Assembly (NCBI GenBank): GCA_036435485.1 | Contig: CM071595.1 | Coordinates: 10,034,001-10,098,000, forward strand | Reading direction: 5' to 3' | Length of the DNA: 64,000 bases | Source of the DNA: Saposhnikovia divaricata | Taxonomy: Eukaryota; Streptophyta; Magnoliopsida; Apiales; Apiaceae | Shown: one piece after another, positions 46,449 to 58,357 of the stretch | Layout of the letters: every line of letters begins with the position of its first letter | Position numbering within the stretch: the first letter of the stretch is position 1 | Translations under genes and position numbers: made by a program | Notes under the pieces: model-generated | What the model was told of the DNA's origin: nothing | Seen by the model: the letters and a program-made list of their open reading frames with translations, nothing else | Databases searched by the model: none

Positions 46449-47165
46449 GTGAATATATCAACTAGATTGTTGCAGCAGTAAATACTTACTTTATCAAATG
46501 CCTAATATTTCTGAAGTAAGTATTGGCTGGAGTATGATGTATAAATATTCCAATGCTGCACATGTTGAAAATCATACATATGTAGCTTGAAATTTCTGTA
46601 AAAATTTTGAGTAAACCACTATTTAATTTGGTAGAATATTCGTCAATGAATATTTCTAGTAAATTTTAAAGGATAGTGGAAATTGAATTTTATGAGTGAA
46701 AAGTACAGTTCGATAAGTCAGACTTCTCGAATGGTTCATTGTTATGTCTTGGCTAGAGTTCTCGAATACTGCATTTAAGTTATCGAATCATTTGAAAAGG
46801 CTGATTTTTCGCTGACACTTAATCGCTTTTTGGATTTATATTCAAACCTTCATTTCACTCATAAAAATATATTCTTAACTTTGAATTATTTTCTGAGTTA
46901 AATCACTGCCAGCTGTGAGTTAAAAACTGCCTGAGATATCGAATAAGCCTTTCTTGACTTCTCGAATAGTTGTTTCATACTTCTCGAATGACTTGTCGCT
47001 ACAGAACACTTATCTATCGACAACTCAAGACATTTATATATACAACTTCACAACTATTCAATTCATTTCGTTCGATTTCTCAAGCATCTCAACTCCTGAA
47101 ACCTCTGAAAAACCCTAACTGCGAATTTCTTCTTCAATCCTAATTCTCTTTTCTTCTCTACCCAA
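46449..47165 (+). promoter_or_regulatory. Pol to third-frame spacer with TTCTCGAA motifs
   Basis: There is no gene. TTCTCGAA occurs four times (46724, 46759, 46959, 46981), with ATCGAAT and TTCGATAA nearby; these are inverted or related forms of the LTR array. The spacing upstream of the ATG at 47166 would suit an internal promoter or a subgenomic leader; that role is an inference. Confidence 0.45.
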
Positions 47166-50100
47166 ATGGCAAACACTCAACTCACCATACCATCCCAAAC
47201 TAATTTCATCGCAATCTCCAGTGATGTGGAAGCACCGAATGCCAATTTCAAGTGCTTTGTTCGGTGGTTGTCTGAATCATACATCAAGAGTGCGCTCTCA
47301 GCCAACCCAACTCTGTACATAGATCTATTGGAACAATTCTGGAGGACTGCTACTGTGGAGGTCATCGCTCTTGAGAATGCTATCACCTCTTATATTGTTC
47401 ACTGCAAGATTCAAGGAGAGGATATCACTATCACCACTGCAGACATGAATCAAGCCTTGGATATGCAGCAAGAGACGTATGATGCTCTGGCCTCCAATGA
47501 TGAGTTGGAAGAATTCTTTGACTTCATCAACTACTCTGATACTATCAAGCTGGGAAAGTTGAATAGGAAGTTCTTGAGGAAAGAATGGAGCTTTGTATTT
47601 GCTACACTCCTTCAAGTATTCACTGCACGGAAATCAAGCTTTGATCAGATTAGTACACCCGTGCAGCAGCTTGCCTATGCCTTGGCTCATGGGAGAAAGA
47701 TAGATGTTGGACTTCTCATCCTACAGGAACTCTATGGGAGACTTGGTCAGACCACAGCCAAGAGAGGTAATGAAATTTTCTTTCCTCGCTTTATTCAATC
47801 AGTGCTTAACTTTAAAAATGCTTCATTGATTGAATTGCCTGGAGTAGATAAGAGTAAAATAGGCTATCCTAAGTCCATGACCAAACTCATTTTTGGTAAT
47901 TTGGAGACTAGGAATGATGTGGATGTAAGACTTAACATAACTCCCCACATGGAGGGTTTGTTTAGGTCTTACCCCCACAACATGCCAATATTTGATTCAA
48001 AATCACAGTTAGCACAGCCTAAGCAAGGAGAACAAAGTGCTAACCCAAGGCCTGCTAACCAACCCCCTCAGCCAAACACTCTATCCAGCAAAGAGCCAAC
48101 TGCATCATCCTCTCAAAAGGGTGATGTTAGTAAAAAGAAGAGAAAACAGGCTGCTTCTGAACCTTTAGAAATATTAACTGAAGCAGCCTTGGCTGTAGAA
48201 CTAGGGTTAGAAAGTGAGACACCTGAGTTACCTATCATAAGCCTAAAGAAGAAGAAGAAGTCTAAAACCACCTCTTCAGTCACTCAAATGGCTGAAGTTG
48301 TAAAATCAGGGGCACACAGCTCACTAGATGTATCCTCTCAACAGGATGCATCTATAGAATCAAGCATCCTCCCCAATGCACCTATCTATAAAGAGTCAGC
48401 ACAAGGGAGTGATAAGGCTGGCACAACACTGAGTGGAGAGCACATCATAACTGAAACTCCCTCTATTTCTCAGGGGGAGTTGCCAAAATCTTGTCTACAA
48501 CACACTTCTCTTTCAGAATCTACCACTCATATTTCTTTGAAGCCTGCAACTCAAGCAATTGAGGAGCAAGGCATTGATCATCAAGAATTCTTTTCCTTTG
48601 ATGAGCCAATGAATTCAAGTGACTTGGTGCATGACACCTTGCTCACCACCCAGGTACCACATTTGGATGGTCAGGGAATGCATGCTGGGGCATATCCTAA
48701 TGACACCATCACAAACACAGAGGATTCACTAGTTCTTACTAGAGACTCTGTGCCTGTGTCAACTACTGTTGTAACTCATCCCACTTCTGTGGAGACAGCA
48801 GTAGTAGAGTCTGTTCATCCGGTTGCAGAAGTTGCATCTGTAACTGAGGAGCCTAGCAAGCCTAGCTCTAGCTCTAACTTTATGTCTCAATGGCTGAAGC
48901 CTGTGCAACATGACAGTGCTTCAGGATCAGGGTCTGTTCCACCACAATTGACGGTTGAAGCACTTCAAAGCTTAGTTGTGGATCAGATCCCTGAGTTCAC
49001 AAAAATTGCTCAGCACCTTCTCACTGCAAACATGCCCAATCCAGACTATGAAGCTATCCTCCTATGTCACAAAGAGGATGTAGAGCTACAGAAGGAGAAG
49101 ATCATAGATGAAACTGAGAGAGATGGGAATATCGATGCTTGGCTGCAAGGAACCAATTCAATCCCTCTCTCAGAAGGTCTCCAGTACCTCAGAGAAGAGT
49201 ACATCACTTCACTAGGGTCCAATGCCAAATCTCTCAACCCTACTGATGTGTTTGAAGCAGTGAATGATAACTATAAAGGCATTCTCAAGGCTGCACACTA
49301 TCTTGGTAAAGGCTTAAAGACAGAAATTAATGAAGTGTGTTCAGCTACAACCAAGGAGGTGCATGAGATCAAGAGGACTTTTGATGCTAAATTCCCTCAA
49401 ATGGAGACTGTTCTCAAGGACATTCGAACCTGCAATGCTACTTGCACCAGGATGGACAATGGTTTGGCTATTCTCAAGGATGCTGTCACAGGTCTGGGGC
49501 ACAAATTTCAATCCTTATCAGATCAGACAACTGATGCCAATGCCATGCTCAGGACCCTCTTTGCAAATCAATATGGAGACAAGCTGGTCACTGAGGTTCC
49601 TGTGCATGAGATGTCAAGGTTCGAAGTGCAGAGACTGAAGGATCAATCCCTATCTGGTTTTAAGGCCAATGAACTCTTCATTAAAGTGGATACTCTTGAA
49701 AAGGAGGTAGTCTCTCTCCACAAGTCCAATGCTCATCTTACAGATACTGTGACAACTCTGACTGAGCAGTTGAACACTCAAGCCACCACCACAGCTGATG
49801 TTCTTCTGCATCAACAATCAATGCTGTCTGCAATGATGAAGCACATGGGTCTCCCTCTACCCGATGAATCTTCAACTCCAAAGGTGCCTCCTACAGCCCC
49901 TGTGTCTGTCAACAAGCCTAAGGGGGAGAAGAGGATATCAAAGAACTCAAATCCAAAGAGGGAGAGACCACTAGAAAAGGGCATCAAGATCACTGAGGGT
50001 GGCCATCAGAGAACTTTGAAATCTACTACTCATGTGCCTGGAAAAGGAAAGGACAAAGTTGATGAGCCTCCCAAGCCTCCCACTTCTCTGCCAGTTGTCA

Positions 50101-51953
50101 CTCTACCAACTGTGCACATCACTACTCCTGATGGTCAAAGGCAGTCTATCACAACCACAGTGGTTGCAGGGAGTATGCCATCTGACAAGCCTCAAATCTC
50201 AATATCTAAGAGTGCCAAGCCAGTAGAAGTGAAGGTGGTCACTGAGGCCAAGCTACAAGAAATTGCAAACTCAAATGTCTATCATGATGATGCATTCTTG
50301 GAGTTTCTGAAAGTCTCTAGAAAACAGGCTGGTGATGCTCTGCTATATCATGAGAGTTTGAAGAGTCAGATTGACTGTCTCACTGTAGTACCAAGGAGGC
50401 TTAATGATCTATGGCTCAAGGAGATATTGATGGTAGGAAAGAACAAGATATGGCACTTAACCATCAATACTCTACAGAGTCTAAAGCACTCAGAAGTGAA
50501 TGTGCTCCTTGGACTAATTGAGAAGGGAAATGAGAACAACAAGAGTCTTCATGATGACTTGAGGAATGGTCAACCTTCAAGGCTACCTGAAGTTTTCACA
50601 GATCCTAGAACTATTATCTACCAGGCTGGAACAAGAATTGAAGATATCAAGCAGCTGGTCATTCCTAAGCATCTAACTCCTCAAAATAAAAATCTCATCA
50701 TAGCCATCATTGAGAAACTGATCAAGAAGAAGGGATCAAGAACAGCAGAAGAATTAGAAGCTATATCTTATCTCAGGTCATATATTGTAACTGGCATTAT
50801 ATCTGAGACTGCTAAGTTCAACCCAAGCAAAGATCAAGACAAGGATGAAGATGAAAGTGACGGAAGGAGAAGACATCACAGGAGTAATAAGGGTGATGAA
50901 GACAAGAAGAAGAAGAAGGATGATGAGAAGAGGAAGAATGATGATGATCAAGGTAAAGGCTCTGAGACGAAAAGTGGAAGACAGCAAGCCTCAGGCATTG
51001 CTGACAGTAACCTCACCACAACGCAAGACTCTAAGTCTAGGGTGAATGCTGCCAGTAGTGACCTTTCAAAATTTGCATCTATGGCTTCTGCAACTGTCTT
51101 GCCACCTCAAGAAGAGAAGAAGATTCAAGTCAAGAAACCATCTGTATGTTTCAAAAAGCAAACTGCTAATGGAATACTACAATGGTCTACAAACAAAGGT
51201 CACATACTGCTGCCAAGTAATCATGTAAAAAGAATCAAGTTCAAGCAAGCTGCAAGGAAATCAAAGCCAACCATATCAAAAGCCCTGACAATCTATCCAG
51301 GCCTAAAACTCCAACCACTAGATGAAGATTATGATGTAGACCAACTGCAATTTTTGCAAGCTCAAAGAATCTATCATGTTGCCATTGTTGATAATTGCCT
51401 TGAGATTAAATATTCTGATGGAAGGGAGGAGAAATTCAAACAAGGAGGATGTCAACACTGGGGCAAGCTATATGACATAGAGAGAATCATTGCACTGTTG
51501 AGCTCAGAAGATAAAGTGGAGAGAGTATGGAAGCTGGAGCTAATTGATTTTGTGAAAATGAAGAGAGATCATGAGGAAAAAGTCAGAAAAGGGTGTTTTG
51601 AGAAATGGCTGGCAAGAGAGAGAGAAATTGAGAGACTGGAAAGTGAAGTAGAAAAGCTGAGGAAAAAGGGTTTGTGTAGAGTTCAGTTCAACCCCTACAT
51701 GGTAAAGTATAGGAGGAGAAATGGAAATCAAGTCAACATCAGAATGAATCTACTCAACCACTATCCTGCAAATATTCTGGAACCAGTACTTGAAGATTTC
51801 AAAGACTCAATTTTGCTTGAAGAATTGGATGCTATGGCAGAAATAATAAAAGCTATGGATGAGAATACAAGGAAGGAGAAAGAAAGAAGAGAGAAAGAAT
51901 ATGATGAATTTCAAGCCAAAGCTATGGAAAGGGAATCAAAAGACAATGGCTAG
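47166..51953 (+). CDS. Third frame of copia element: 1595-aa protein of unknown function (env position)
   Basis: It is uninterrupted from ATG 47166 to TAG 51951-51953. Residues 1-275 form a folded-looking domain (FKCFVRWLSESYIKSAL, LYIDLLEQFWRTATVE, EWSFVFATLLQVFTAR, FFPRFIQSVLNF) like N-terminal domains I recall in long frames of asterid copia elements. Residues about 285-620 are Ser/Thr/Pro-rich. A coiled coil lies at about 825-895 (VDTLEKEVVSLHKSNAHL), a Lys/Asp-rich basic block near 1225-1275, and then a conserved-looking C-terminal domain (about 1310-1595) with helices (EIERLESEVEKLRKKG). No signal peptide or membrane helix is seen, so the env label given to this position is not supported. 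It may be a structural or nuclear-targeting accessory protein. Confidence 0.85.
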   Translation: MANTQLTIPSQTNFIAISSDVEAPNANFKCFVRWLSESYIKSALSANPTLYIDLLEQFWRTATVEVIALENAITSYIVHCKIQGEDITITTADMNQALDMQQETYDALASNDELEEFFDFINYSDTIKLGKLNRKFLRKEWSFVFATLLQVFTARKSSFDQISTPVQQLAYALAHGRKIDVGLLILQELYGRLGQTTAKRGNEIFFPRFIQSVLNFKNASLIELPGVDKSKIGYPKSMTKLIFGNLETRNDVDVRLNITPHMEGLFRSYPHNMPIFDSKSQLAQPKQGEQSANPRPANQPPQPNTLSSKEPTASSSQKGDVSKKKRKQAASEPLEILTEAALAVELGLESETPELPIISLKKKKKSKTTSSVTQMAEVVKSGAHSSLDVSSQQDASIESSILPNAPIYKESAQGSDKAGTTLSGEHIITETPSISQGELPKSCLQHTSLSESTTHISLKPATQAIEEQGIDHQEFFSFDEPMNSSDLVHDTLLTTQVPHLDGQGMHAGAYPNDTITNTEDSLVLTRDSVPVSTTVVTHPTSVETAVVESVHPVAEVASVTEEPSKPSSSSNFMSQWLKPVQHDSASGSGSVPPQLTVEALQSLVVDQIPEFTKIAQHLLTANMPNPDYEAILLCHKEDVELQKEKIIDETERDGNIDAWLQGTNSIPLSEGLQYLREEYITSLGSNAKSLNPTDVFEAVNDNYKGILKAAHYLGKGLKTEINEVCSATTKEVHEIKRTFDAKFPQMETVLKDIRTCNATCTRMDNGLAILKDAVTGLGHKFQSLSDQTTDANAMLRTLFANQYGDKLVTEVPVHEMSRFEVQRLKDQSLSGFKANELFIKVDTLEKEVVSLHKSNAHLTDTVTTLTEQLNTQATTTADVLLHQQSMLSAMMKHMGLPLPDESSTPKVPPTAPVSVNKPKGEKRISKNSNPKRERPLEKGIKITEGGHQRTLKSTTHVPGKGKDKVDEPPKPPTSLPVVTLPTVHITTPDGQRQSITTTVVAGSMPSDKPQISISKSAKPVEVKVVTEAKLQEIANSNVYHDDAFLEFLKVSRKQAGDALLYHESLKSQIDCLTVVPRRLNDLWLKEILMVGKNKIWHLTINTLQSLKHSEVNVLLGLIEKGNENNKSLHDDLRNGQPSRLPEVFTDPRTIIYQAGTRIEDIKQLVIPKHLTPQNKNLIIAIIEKLIKKKGSRTAEELEAISYLRSYIVTGIISETAKFNPSKDQDKDEDESDGRRRHHRSNKGDEDKKKKKDDEKRKNDDDQGKGSETKSGRQQASGIADSNLTTTQDSKSRVNAASSDLSKFASMASATVLPPQEEKKIQVKKPSVCFKKQTANGILQWSTNKGHILLPSNHVKRIKFKQAARKSKPTISKALTIYPGLKLQPLDEDYDVDQLQFLQAQRIYHVAIVDNCLEIKYSDGREEKFKQGGCQHWGKLYDIERIIALLSSEDKVERVWKLELIDFVKMKRDHEEKVRKGCFEKWLAREREIERLESEVEKLRKKGLCRVQFNPYMVKYRRRNGNQVNIRMNLLNHYPANILEPVLEDFKDSILLEELDAMAEIIKAMDENTRKEKERREKEYDEFQAKAMERESKDNG

Positions 51954-52100
51954 TTCTTCATCATAGGCTGTAAGATTACTCACTCTGTAGTTCTATCCAA
52001 ATTGCTAATGGAAATTCATACCTGTACTGTCAAGTTTTATCTTTATGTATGTTAGGCTTGTTATCAGACATGAAATTGTGACTAAGGGTCTTACTCACAA

Positions 52101-52112
52101 TTTGGGGGAGAT
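52101..52112 (+). promoter_or_regulatory. Polypurine tract of first copia element
   Basis: TTTGGGGGAGAT lies directly before the 3' LTR start TGTTAG at 52113. Confidence 0.85.
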
Positions 52113-53393
52113 TGTTAGTCACAGAGGCATGCCTGAATACATCTAATAACAAGCCCAAGTGGTTCGTAATGCTATGCATTACCTACATGACCTCTTAACT
52201 GAGGGAACCTCTAGTTGTAGAGTTTCTACTTGTTTGTACTATGTAATAGGCATCAAATTCTATCTGTGTAACTGTTCCTACTAAGTCAAGAATAAAGCTT
52301 GAAAGAAGTTCTAAGGTTCATGCCTCAAGCAAGGAAATGAAGACTGTCAAATAATCACAGTTGGGATTTGAAGAATTGAAGAAATGAAGAAATTGCCTAA
52401 GTACTAATTCAAGAAGTACATTTGTTTATTCGAGAAGTCTAGCATTCGAGAAGTCTGGAGTTCGATATCTCAGAAGACACTATTCGATATCTCTCGATAT
52501 CTCATTCGATATCTCAGGGATTCGATATGTCTATTATACGGTTCGAGAACTCAAGGAGTCAACAGTTCGAGTTCTCAAAGGGTCAACAAGTCAATGCTAC
52601 ATTCGATATCTCAAAGACTCAATATGCTATTCGATATCTCAGGGATTCGATATGTCAAAATGCTCTATTCGATATCTCAAGGAGTCCCAGAGAAAAGAGC
52701 TATTCGAGAAGTGATTCGATATGTCAAGATAACACTATTCGAGAACTCAGAGTTATCGATCAAGTCAACTCCAGTTCTCGAATCACTCACTTAGTCACTT
52801 CTCGAATACATTCTTGAGGACAAAATACTGAAGAATTGTACAAGTCAGAAACCTGCAACAAGCCAGGATACTTTATTTGACTCTGTCCTATAAAGCATGC
52901 TGGAAAGCCTACAAAGAAGCTTGGAGAGATAAGACAAGGGACAAGGAGCTGAAGAAGTGGATCTAAACAGGCTTTTCAAAGTCAAATCTGTAGCCGTTTG
53001 GACTCTTACTAAAATGAGATAGACAGACTGGAAAGTGTTTTTGTTTTTACCTACCTCATTTGTAGTAAGTGGGTGTATCCATGTCTATAAGGATACAGCC
53101 TCACTTCCATAGCTGTTAAGGTGTTGAAGTTTCTCAAATACCCAGAAAATATCTCTCTGAGAAAAACGAAGCTGAGAATACTATCATTTGTATTCACAGA
53201 TTGTAGCAAAATCTTTATCTAATAAAATATTAGATTAAAGTGATATTGTGTTGTGTTTGTCTTTAATTATCCGCATCTTCATATCTCACACACTCATCAC
53301 TTATCTTGCTGCAAAGATTCAAGAACGAAGAAAAGTTCAAGAATCCATTCACCCCCCCCCTCTGTATTCTTTTACTGTATTCAATACTCAACA
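52113..53393 (+). repeat. 3' LTR of first copia element
   Basis: 1281 bases. It differs from the 5' LTR by two substitutions that I could see (near 52537 and 53109) and two extra C in the poly-C run near 53352-53360. It carries the same motif array. Confidence 0.95.
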
Positions 53394-53398
53394 CTTTT
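53394..53398 (+). repeat. Target-site duplication CTTTT, right copy
   Basis: It matches 39381-39385 across the first copia element. Confidence 0.95.
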
Positions 53399-54828
53399 CC
53401 TCTTACGATACGGGTGATTAGGGTGAAGAAATGTACGATGACCATTATATACATTTTTTTGCAATGTTTTAAACGAAGGTCAATCGTAGCATCTTCACAA
53501 ATCGGACAAGCTTTAGCTCCTTTGATAGTGTACCCCGAAAGGTTTCCATAGCCAGGAAAATCGCTTATAGTGCAAAAAATCATGGCACGCAAAGTGAAAT
53601 TTGTTTGGCTGTATGCATCATATATCCTCTCACCTTGATTCCGTAATAGCAACAGATCTTCAATAAGTGGCTGAAGATAAACATCTATGTTATTTCCAGG
53701 TTCTTTGGGACCGGGAATTAACAATGTCAACATGATAAGCTTCATGCATAACCAATGAGGCAAGTTATAAATCGTCAGAAGAACCGGCCAAGTGCTATGT
53801 GAAGAGCTGAGAGTGCGATAAGGATTCATGCCATCCGCGCAAAGTCCAAGCCGCAGGTTTCTTACTTCTCCACCAAAATCCGGGAACTTTCTATCAATGG
53901 TTCTCCACTGTGGAGAGTCAGCAGGGTGTCTGAGCATCCCATCTGATTTTCTCCCTTCCACATGCCACCTCATAAGCCTTGCATCCTTGATATTTGCAAA
54001 GAGACGTTTGAATCGTTCCATTATGGGTAAATACCGCAACACCTTGGCAGGAGGCCTTTTCTTATCACCTCTTGAAGAGTTATTTTCCACCCGCTTATAC
54101 CTAGAGGCTCCGCATTTTGGACATGTGTGTAGATGTTCATACTCATTGCGAAACAACACAAAATCATATGGACAAGCATGTATCTTCTTTACATTCATAC
54201 CCGTGGGACACAATATCTTCTTTGCCTCGTAGGTGGAAGTTGGAAGCTCATTATTCAAAGGAAGTATGTCTGATACAAGTTTCAACAATTCTGTGAAACT
54301 CTTGTCACTCCACCCGCTCTTTACTTTGATCTTACATAACTTCAAGGTTATTGATAACCTAGTAAACTGATCGTTGCAACCAGGATATAGAAGTTTTTTA
54401 GAATCGTGGACCAAGTTCTCAAGAATTTTCGGTTGGTGCATCAAAATTTCTTCAACATCTTGGATCATCTCATCAAGTCTATCATTTTCCTTGTCATCTT
54501 CTTCTTCTTTATTGGTAGAATTACCATCTCCACAGCTTTCATAATTCCCACTAAATGATTCTACGTTTCGAGAATGTATTCCCTCACCATGCCAGATCCA
54601 CTTGGTGTAATTATCCATGAAACCACGTCGAAATAAATGTCCACGCACTGTATCGACATCATAATACTTTTCTAAATTATAACAATCGCGGCATGGACAT
54701 GTCATCCTTTCTTTTCCATGTTCAGTCCTCTTCAGATTTTTCTCCGCAAATTTAATAAAGTCATTAACATGGCTGATATACTCATGGGATGTCCGTGATA
54801 TTTTATACATCCATGTAAGGCGGTCCAT
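53394..54828 (-). pseudogene. Tnp2 CACTA transposase, 5' half (TAM domain and Tnp2 core)
   Basis: It starts at ATG 54828 (MDRLTWMYKISRTSHEY). The N-terminal transposase-associated domain has CPCRDCYNLEKYYD, VRGHLFRRGFM and WIWHGEG. The Tnp2 core includes CPKCGASRYKR, MERFKRLF, LRLGLCADGMNPY, IPGPKEPGNNIDVYLQPLIEDL and FPGYGNLSGYTIKGAKACPICE. A run of seven T on the plus strand (53454-53460) shifts the frame after KHCKK; the other frame reads on to RKRKRDFDG across the copia insertion. The gene is therefore broken three ways: this shift, the 14-kb insert and the TAA at 38726. The protein would cut CACTA ends and rejoin them elsewhere. Confidence 0.9.
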
Positions 54829-57800
54829 GTTATATATCTATAGAATATATTGAATAAGAAGTCAATAGCTATTATGTTATTAAAGACTAGGCAGCATTTT
54901 AAAAATATACATGTTAATATGTAATGTTTGCTTATTTATAATTCAGGTCAGTAGCATCCATGTTTGCTTATTTACAAACTTCCATTTCATCATAACTGAA
55001 TCAACAAACATAAACATTTAACAGATCCCCAGAAGCTAAAGATTGAAAATTTATAATTCAGGTGACTATAATTCAACCTCATTCATTATAAAGTTTGCAA
55101 CTTTATGTACTAATATATCAAATTAAAAATTAAAGATCACTTTGACACTATGTTTATGTATTTACACCTAACAGCAGACATGAAAATGCTCTTATAGGGA
55201 ATTAAATTTGATTCTAAAATGAGCTAAGAATGGTCAGATATTCAATCTTTCATTATACACGGACCAACTTGGCAATGCAACAAATACTTCACAAGTCATG
55301 AACCTTGTACACGGAATCCCTAATTCAAATTGAAAAGTACAACTATCCTGTATATTGCAGTATTAGAATCTGGTCTACATATAAACATGTCCAACAACAA
55401 CAAAAGTATGTTCTCCATAGTAAAAATTGCTTCAAAATCCTTTCAGTTATGGTTGTATGGCACAAACAGCTAAATATTCTTGTAATGGAGCAGCTGTTCC
55501 TTTTCCAACCATGTTTTTAAACTTGTATAACATGGCTAAAGTATGCAATTAATGTAACATATTAAATCAAAGTAATAAATATATTTGAGTAGTCAATATA
55601 TTATTTCTGATTCTTGCTTCAATCATCTACGGCCATTTCTAAGTGTAACTTAACTGTTGCAGCTGGCATCGACAAGGCTGGCCACAGACCTTGCCACAGC
55701 AGGTAGCTAATATTTGGGTCATATTGAGATGGAATTATTACTTAGGTTTCAGTAAAGGCATTATTGACACTGAAATTAACTTATCTGATGAAGTAATATT
55801 TTTACACCAGATTTCATAGCATAAGTATGTAATAATTATTTCAATAGAAATCTCTGAAGCAAGTATAATACCTTGCAGTACCAGGCAAGAGGTCCACTTC
55901 CTGCTCACCCACAGAAAATGCTCTTAAAGTATTTCCTCTAATGTGAGGACCGGGTTGAGTGCTAACAAAGTTGGGTTCATGGGTCACAAGTAGAAGTCCC
56001 TTTGGAGGAATCAATAGTTCATCTTGGGAGATTGCACCTGGAAGATGTCAACAATCAATAATCATCAGAAAAATAAAAAAGAGTACCAGCATAATTTACC
56101 AAGTTCAAAAGCATTTTCCAAGTGATTGGTGGGTTAATAATTAACAAGGATACCATAATGAGGAGTTCATTTATAAAAAATTTAAACAAGGTCAGTCGTG
56201 CATATTTTTGTGAAAGCCACAGGTGCCTACCAAGCAAATTGTACTAAACGAAAACATAAAAATAAAGAACGTTACTATAGATTGGAATCGAGAAAAAAAT
56301 AACTGCTTCAAAACCGTAGCATGCAGCAGGTTAACGAATTGCAGAAAGATGACGATGATCAGAAGAAAACAGAGTAACGAATTGCAGAAAGAATGAAAGA
56401 ATGAAGCAGAGGAAGATTGGTTAAATAAGAAGAATTTGAAAGATTTAAAAAACAAGGAAAGATGGTATAGACAGAGACTTCTCAGCTTCATTTTATGATT
56501 TTTCTACATCTTCTTTTACTGATTTCCTTTTCTTTTTAAGGATAATAATAATTCAGTTTGGCTTCTTGCAAAAAAACAATACTTTTTACATAAAAGGGTG
56601 CTGATTTTTTTGACTTGAAAACGATGATTTACAGCTTATACTGTATAATATTATTAGAAATAAATAAAAATAAGTGGAATATATTTTGTACTCGTATGTG
56701 ACTCACGATTTACTAGCACTTACCCAAATTACGCTGAAATATTTGATTCTACATTTCTACTATGTCCTAATCTCTATTATAATCTCAGAATTAAGAATTT
56801 TAAGGACCATATGCAAGATTTGTTTCAACAATGTATAATTTTATTGATTTTTTTTTAATATCCATGCAAGCACTTTTGTTTCTATTAAACTAATTAACAG
56901 TCCATAATTTCGGCTAATCAAATCTTTATATTTGGATGACGCATACACGTGCCGCCGCACTTAACAATGAAAATTCATTATTAAACTTAAATCATTTGCC
57001 ACTTGCTATTTTTCCTTTTTTTGTTCTCGAATAATCAAAAAATTAAGACTAGGTTGTCAATCTGTAACAGCCTATTTACCAAAATTTATTAAAAAAATTT
57101 GTACACGTTCTACAGAAATTATAAACAAAATCGATATGTCTGCAATGGACAGTAACATGTGAGAAATTGAGATGCGTCCCCAAATTTCAACACTCTTGTC
57201 TTGTATCTGTTGTCTATTTATATTTCTTCCACAGAGAAGAGTTTTCGCTTAAGTTGTTTTTGAGTCTAATTATGAAGAGAAGATAAGAGAATGAAATGAA
57301 TAATTTTATTTATTTTTCAATTTGTATTCCATAATATTTTCATGAGACCAAATAAAAGATTGGGAAAGAATAATTTACAATAGTTACTCCCACAATGGGA
57401 TGATTGAAACATGAACACAGACTCCGATATAATGAAATACCTCAAGTGATAAGAATTTATTTCGGATCATGGAAATCATTTATAAGACATATAAGGTTAA
57501 TTATCGCAAAAAGAAACACAGCCGCATGTATATTTGGTACAAAGGAGATGAATGACACATCCACATGTTCACAAACCGATGTATGTTTATACTAGAGGAA
57601 ACACTCGTGCGACCAGGATAATGCTATAGACATAATCTATTAAACTTTTGACTGTTGAACCAACGTCAAGTGCTTCACCATTTAATAATACAAAACTATG
57701 CCTCGTAAGCTTTTTGCACCGGCAGAAAAATGCACCGATCATAATTCATATACTACATAAATTTGTATATTATTTAATTTTAAAAATAAAGAAAAATAAG

Positions 57801-58316
57801 ATAAATTCAAATTCAGTATTTACAGAACTTCCAAAAGAGTCCGTGTCTAAACTCTAAAGAGTGAGTATTGATTATGTAGAGCATCCAGCATCCTATGCTA
57901 TTTAAGAATGGCACACTTCGGACAGGGGTGTCAACAGTGGATACTAGCATACTGAGATGCAGTGTTTCACGAGGGATAAGGATAGCACGCACATATACTG
58001 CTGTGTCTCTCAGTCTCTGTGTGTTAATGCAATGACACAGACAACTAACGGTACTTCAAGTCCTATGTCTAATTTCACACAACCCTAACAATGTATGTAA
58101 ATAAAAATCATTAAAAATTTAAAAATTAAAAAAAAATAAACAAGCACATTCAAATGTTTCCTAATTTACTGAACAACCCATGTTAGCTAAACAGGTACTA
58201 GTACTAATTTAAAAACTAAAAATGTAAATAAAGTAGGGGAACTATAGATACAGCTACACATACAAACATCCATACTCTACATTAATGAAGATCTACAAAA
58301 TGCAGTACATAAATTA

Positions 58317-58357
<41 letters not shown>

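Larger units (their letters stand above)
39386..53393 (+). mobile_element. Complete Ty1/copia retrotransposon, SIRE/Maximus-like, with third large frame
   Basis: It is 14,008 bases long, with LTRs at 39386-40664 and 52113-53393, duplication CTTTT, primer-binding site at 40667-40678 and purine tract at 52103-52111. It carries gag (833 aa), pol (about 1086 codons) and a third frame (1595 aa), all uninterrupted. Protease-integrase-RT-RNase H order marks Ty1/copia. The large gag with a second zinc knuckle, and a long frame after pol, fit the SIRE/Maximus lineage. The LTRs differ at about two sites plus a poly-C length change, so the insertion is very recent and the copy may be competent. Confidence 0.96.

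Noticed and set aside
47166..51953. Calling the third copia frame an envelope glycoprotein
   Set aside because: Only its position suggests env. No signal peptide, membrane helix or glycoprotein-like Cys pattern is visible.
56055..57857. Small frames of 60-99 aa in the CACTA 5' region
   Set aside because: They are short, AT-biased, overlap each other on both strands and resemble no known protein.
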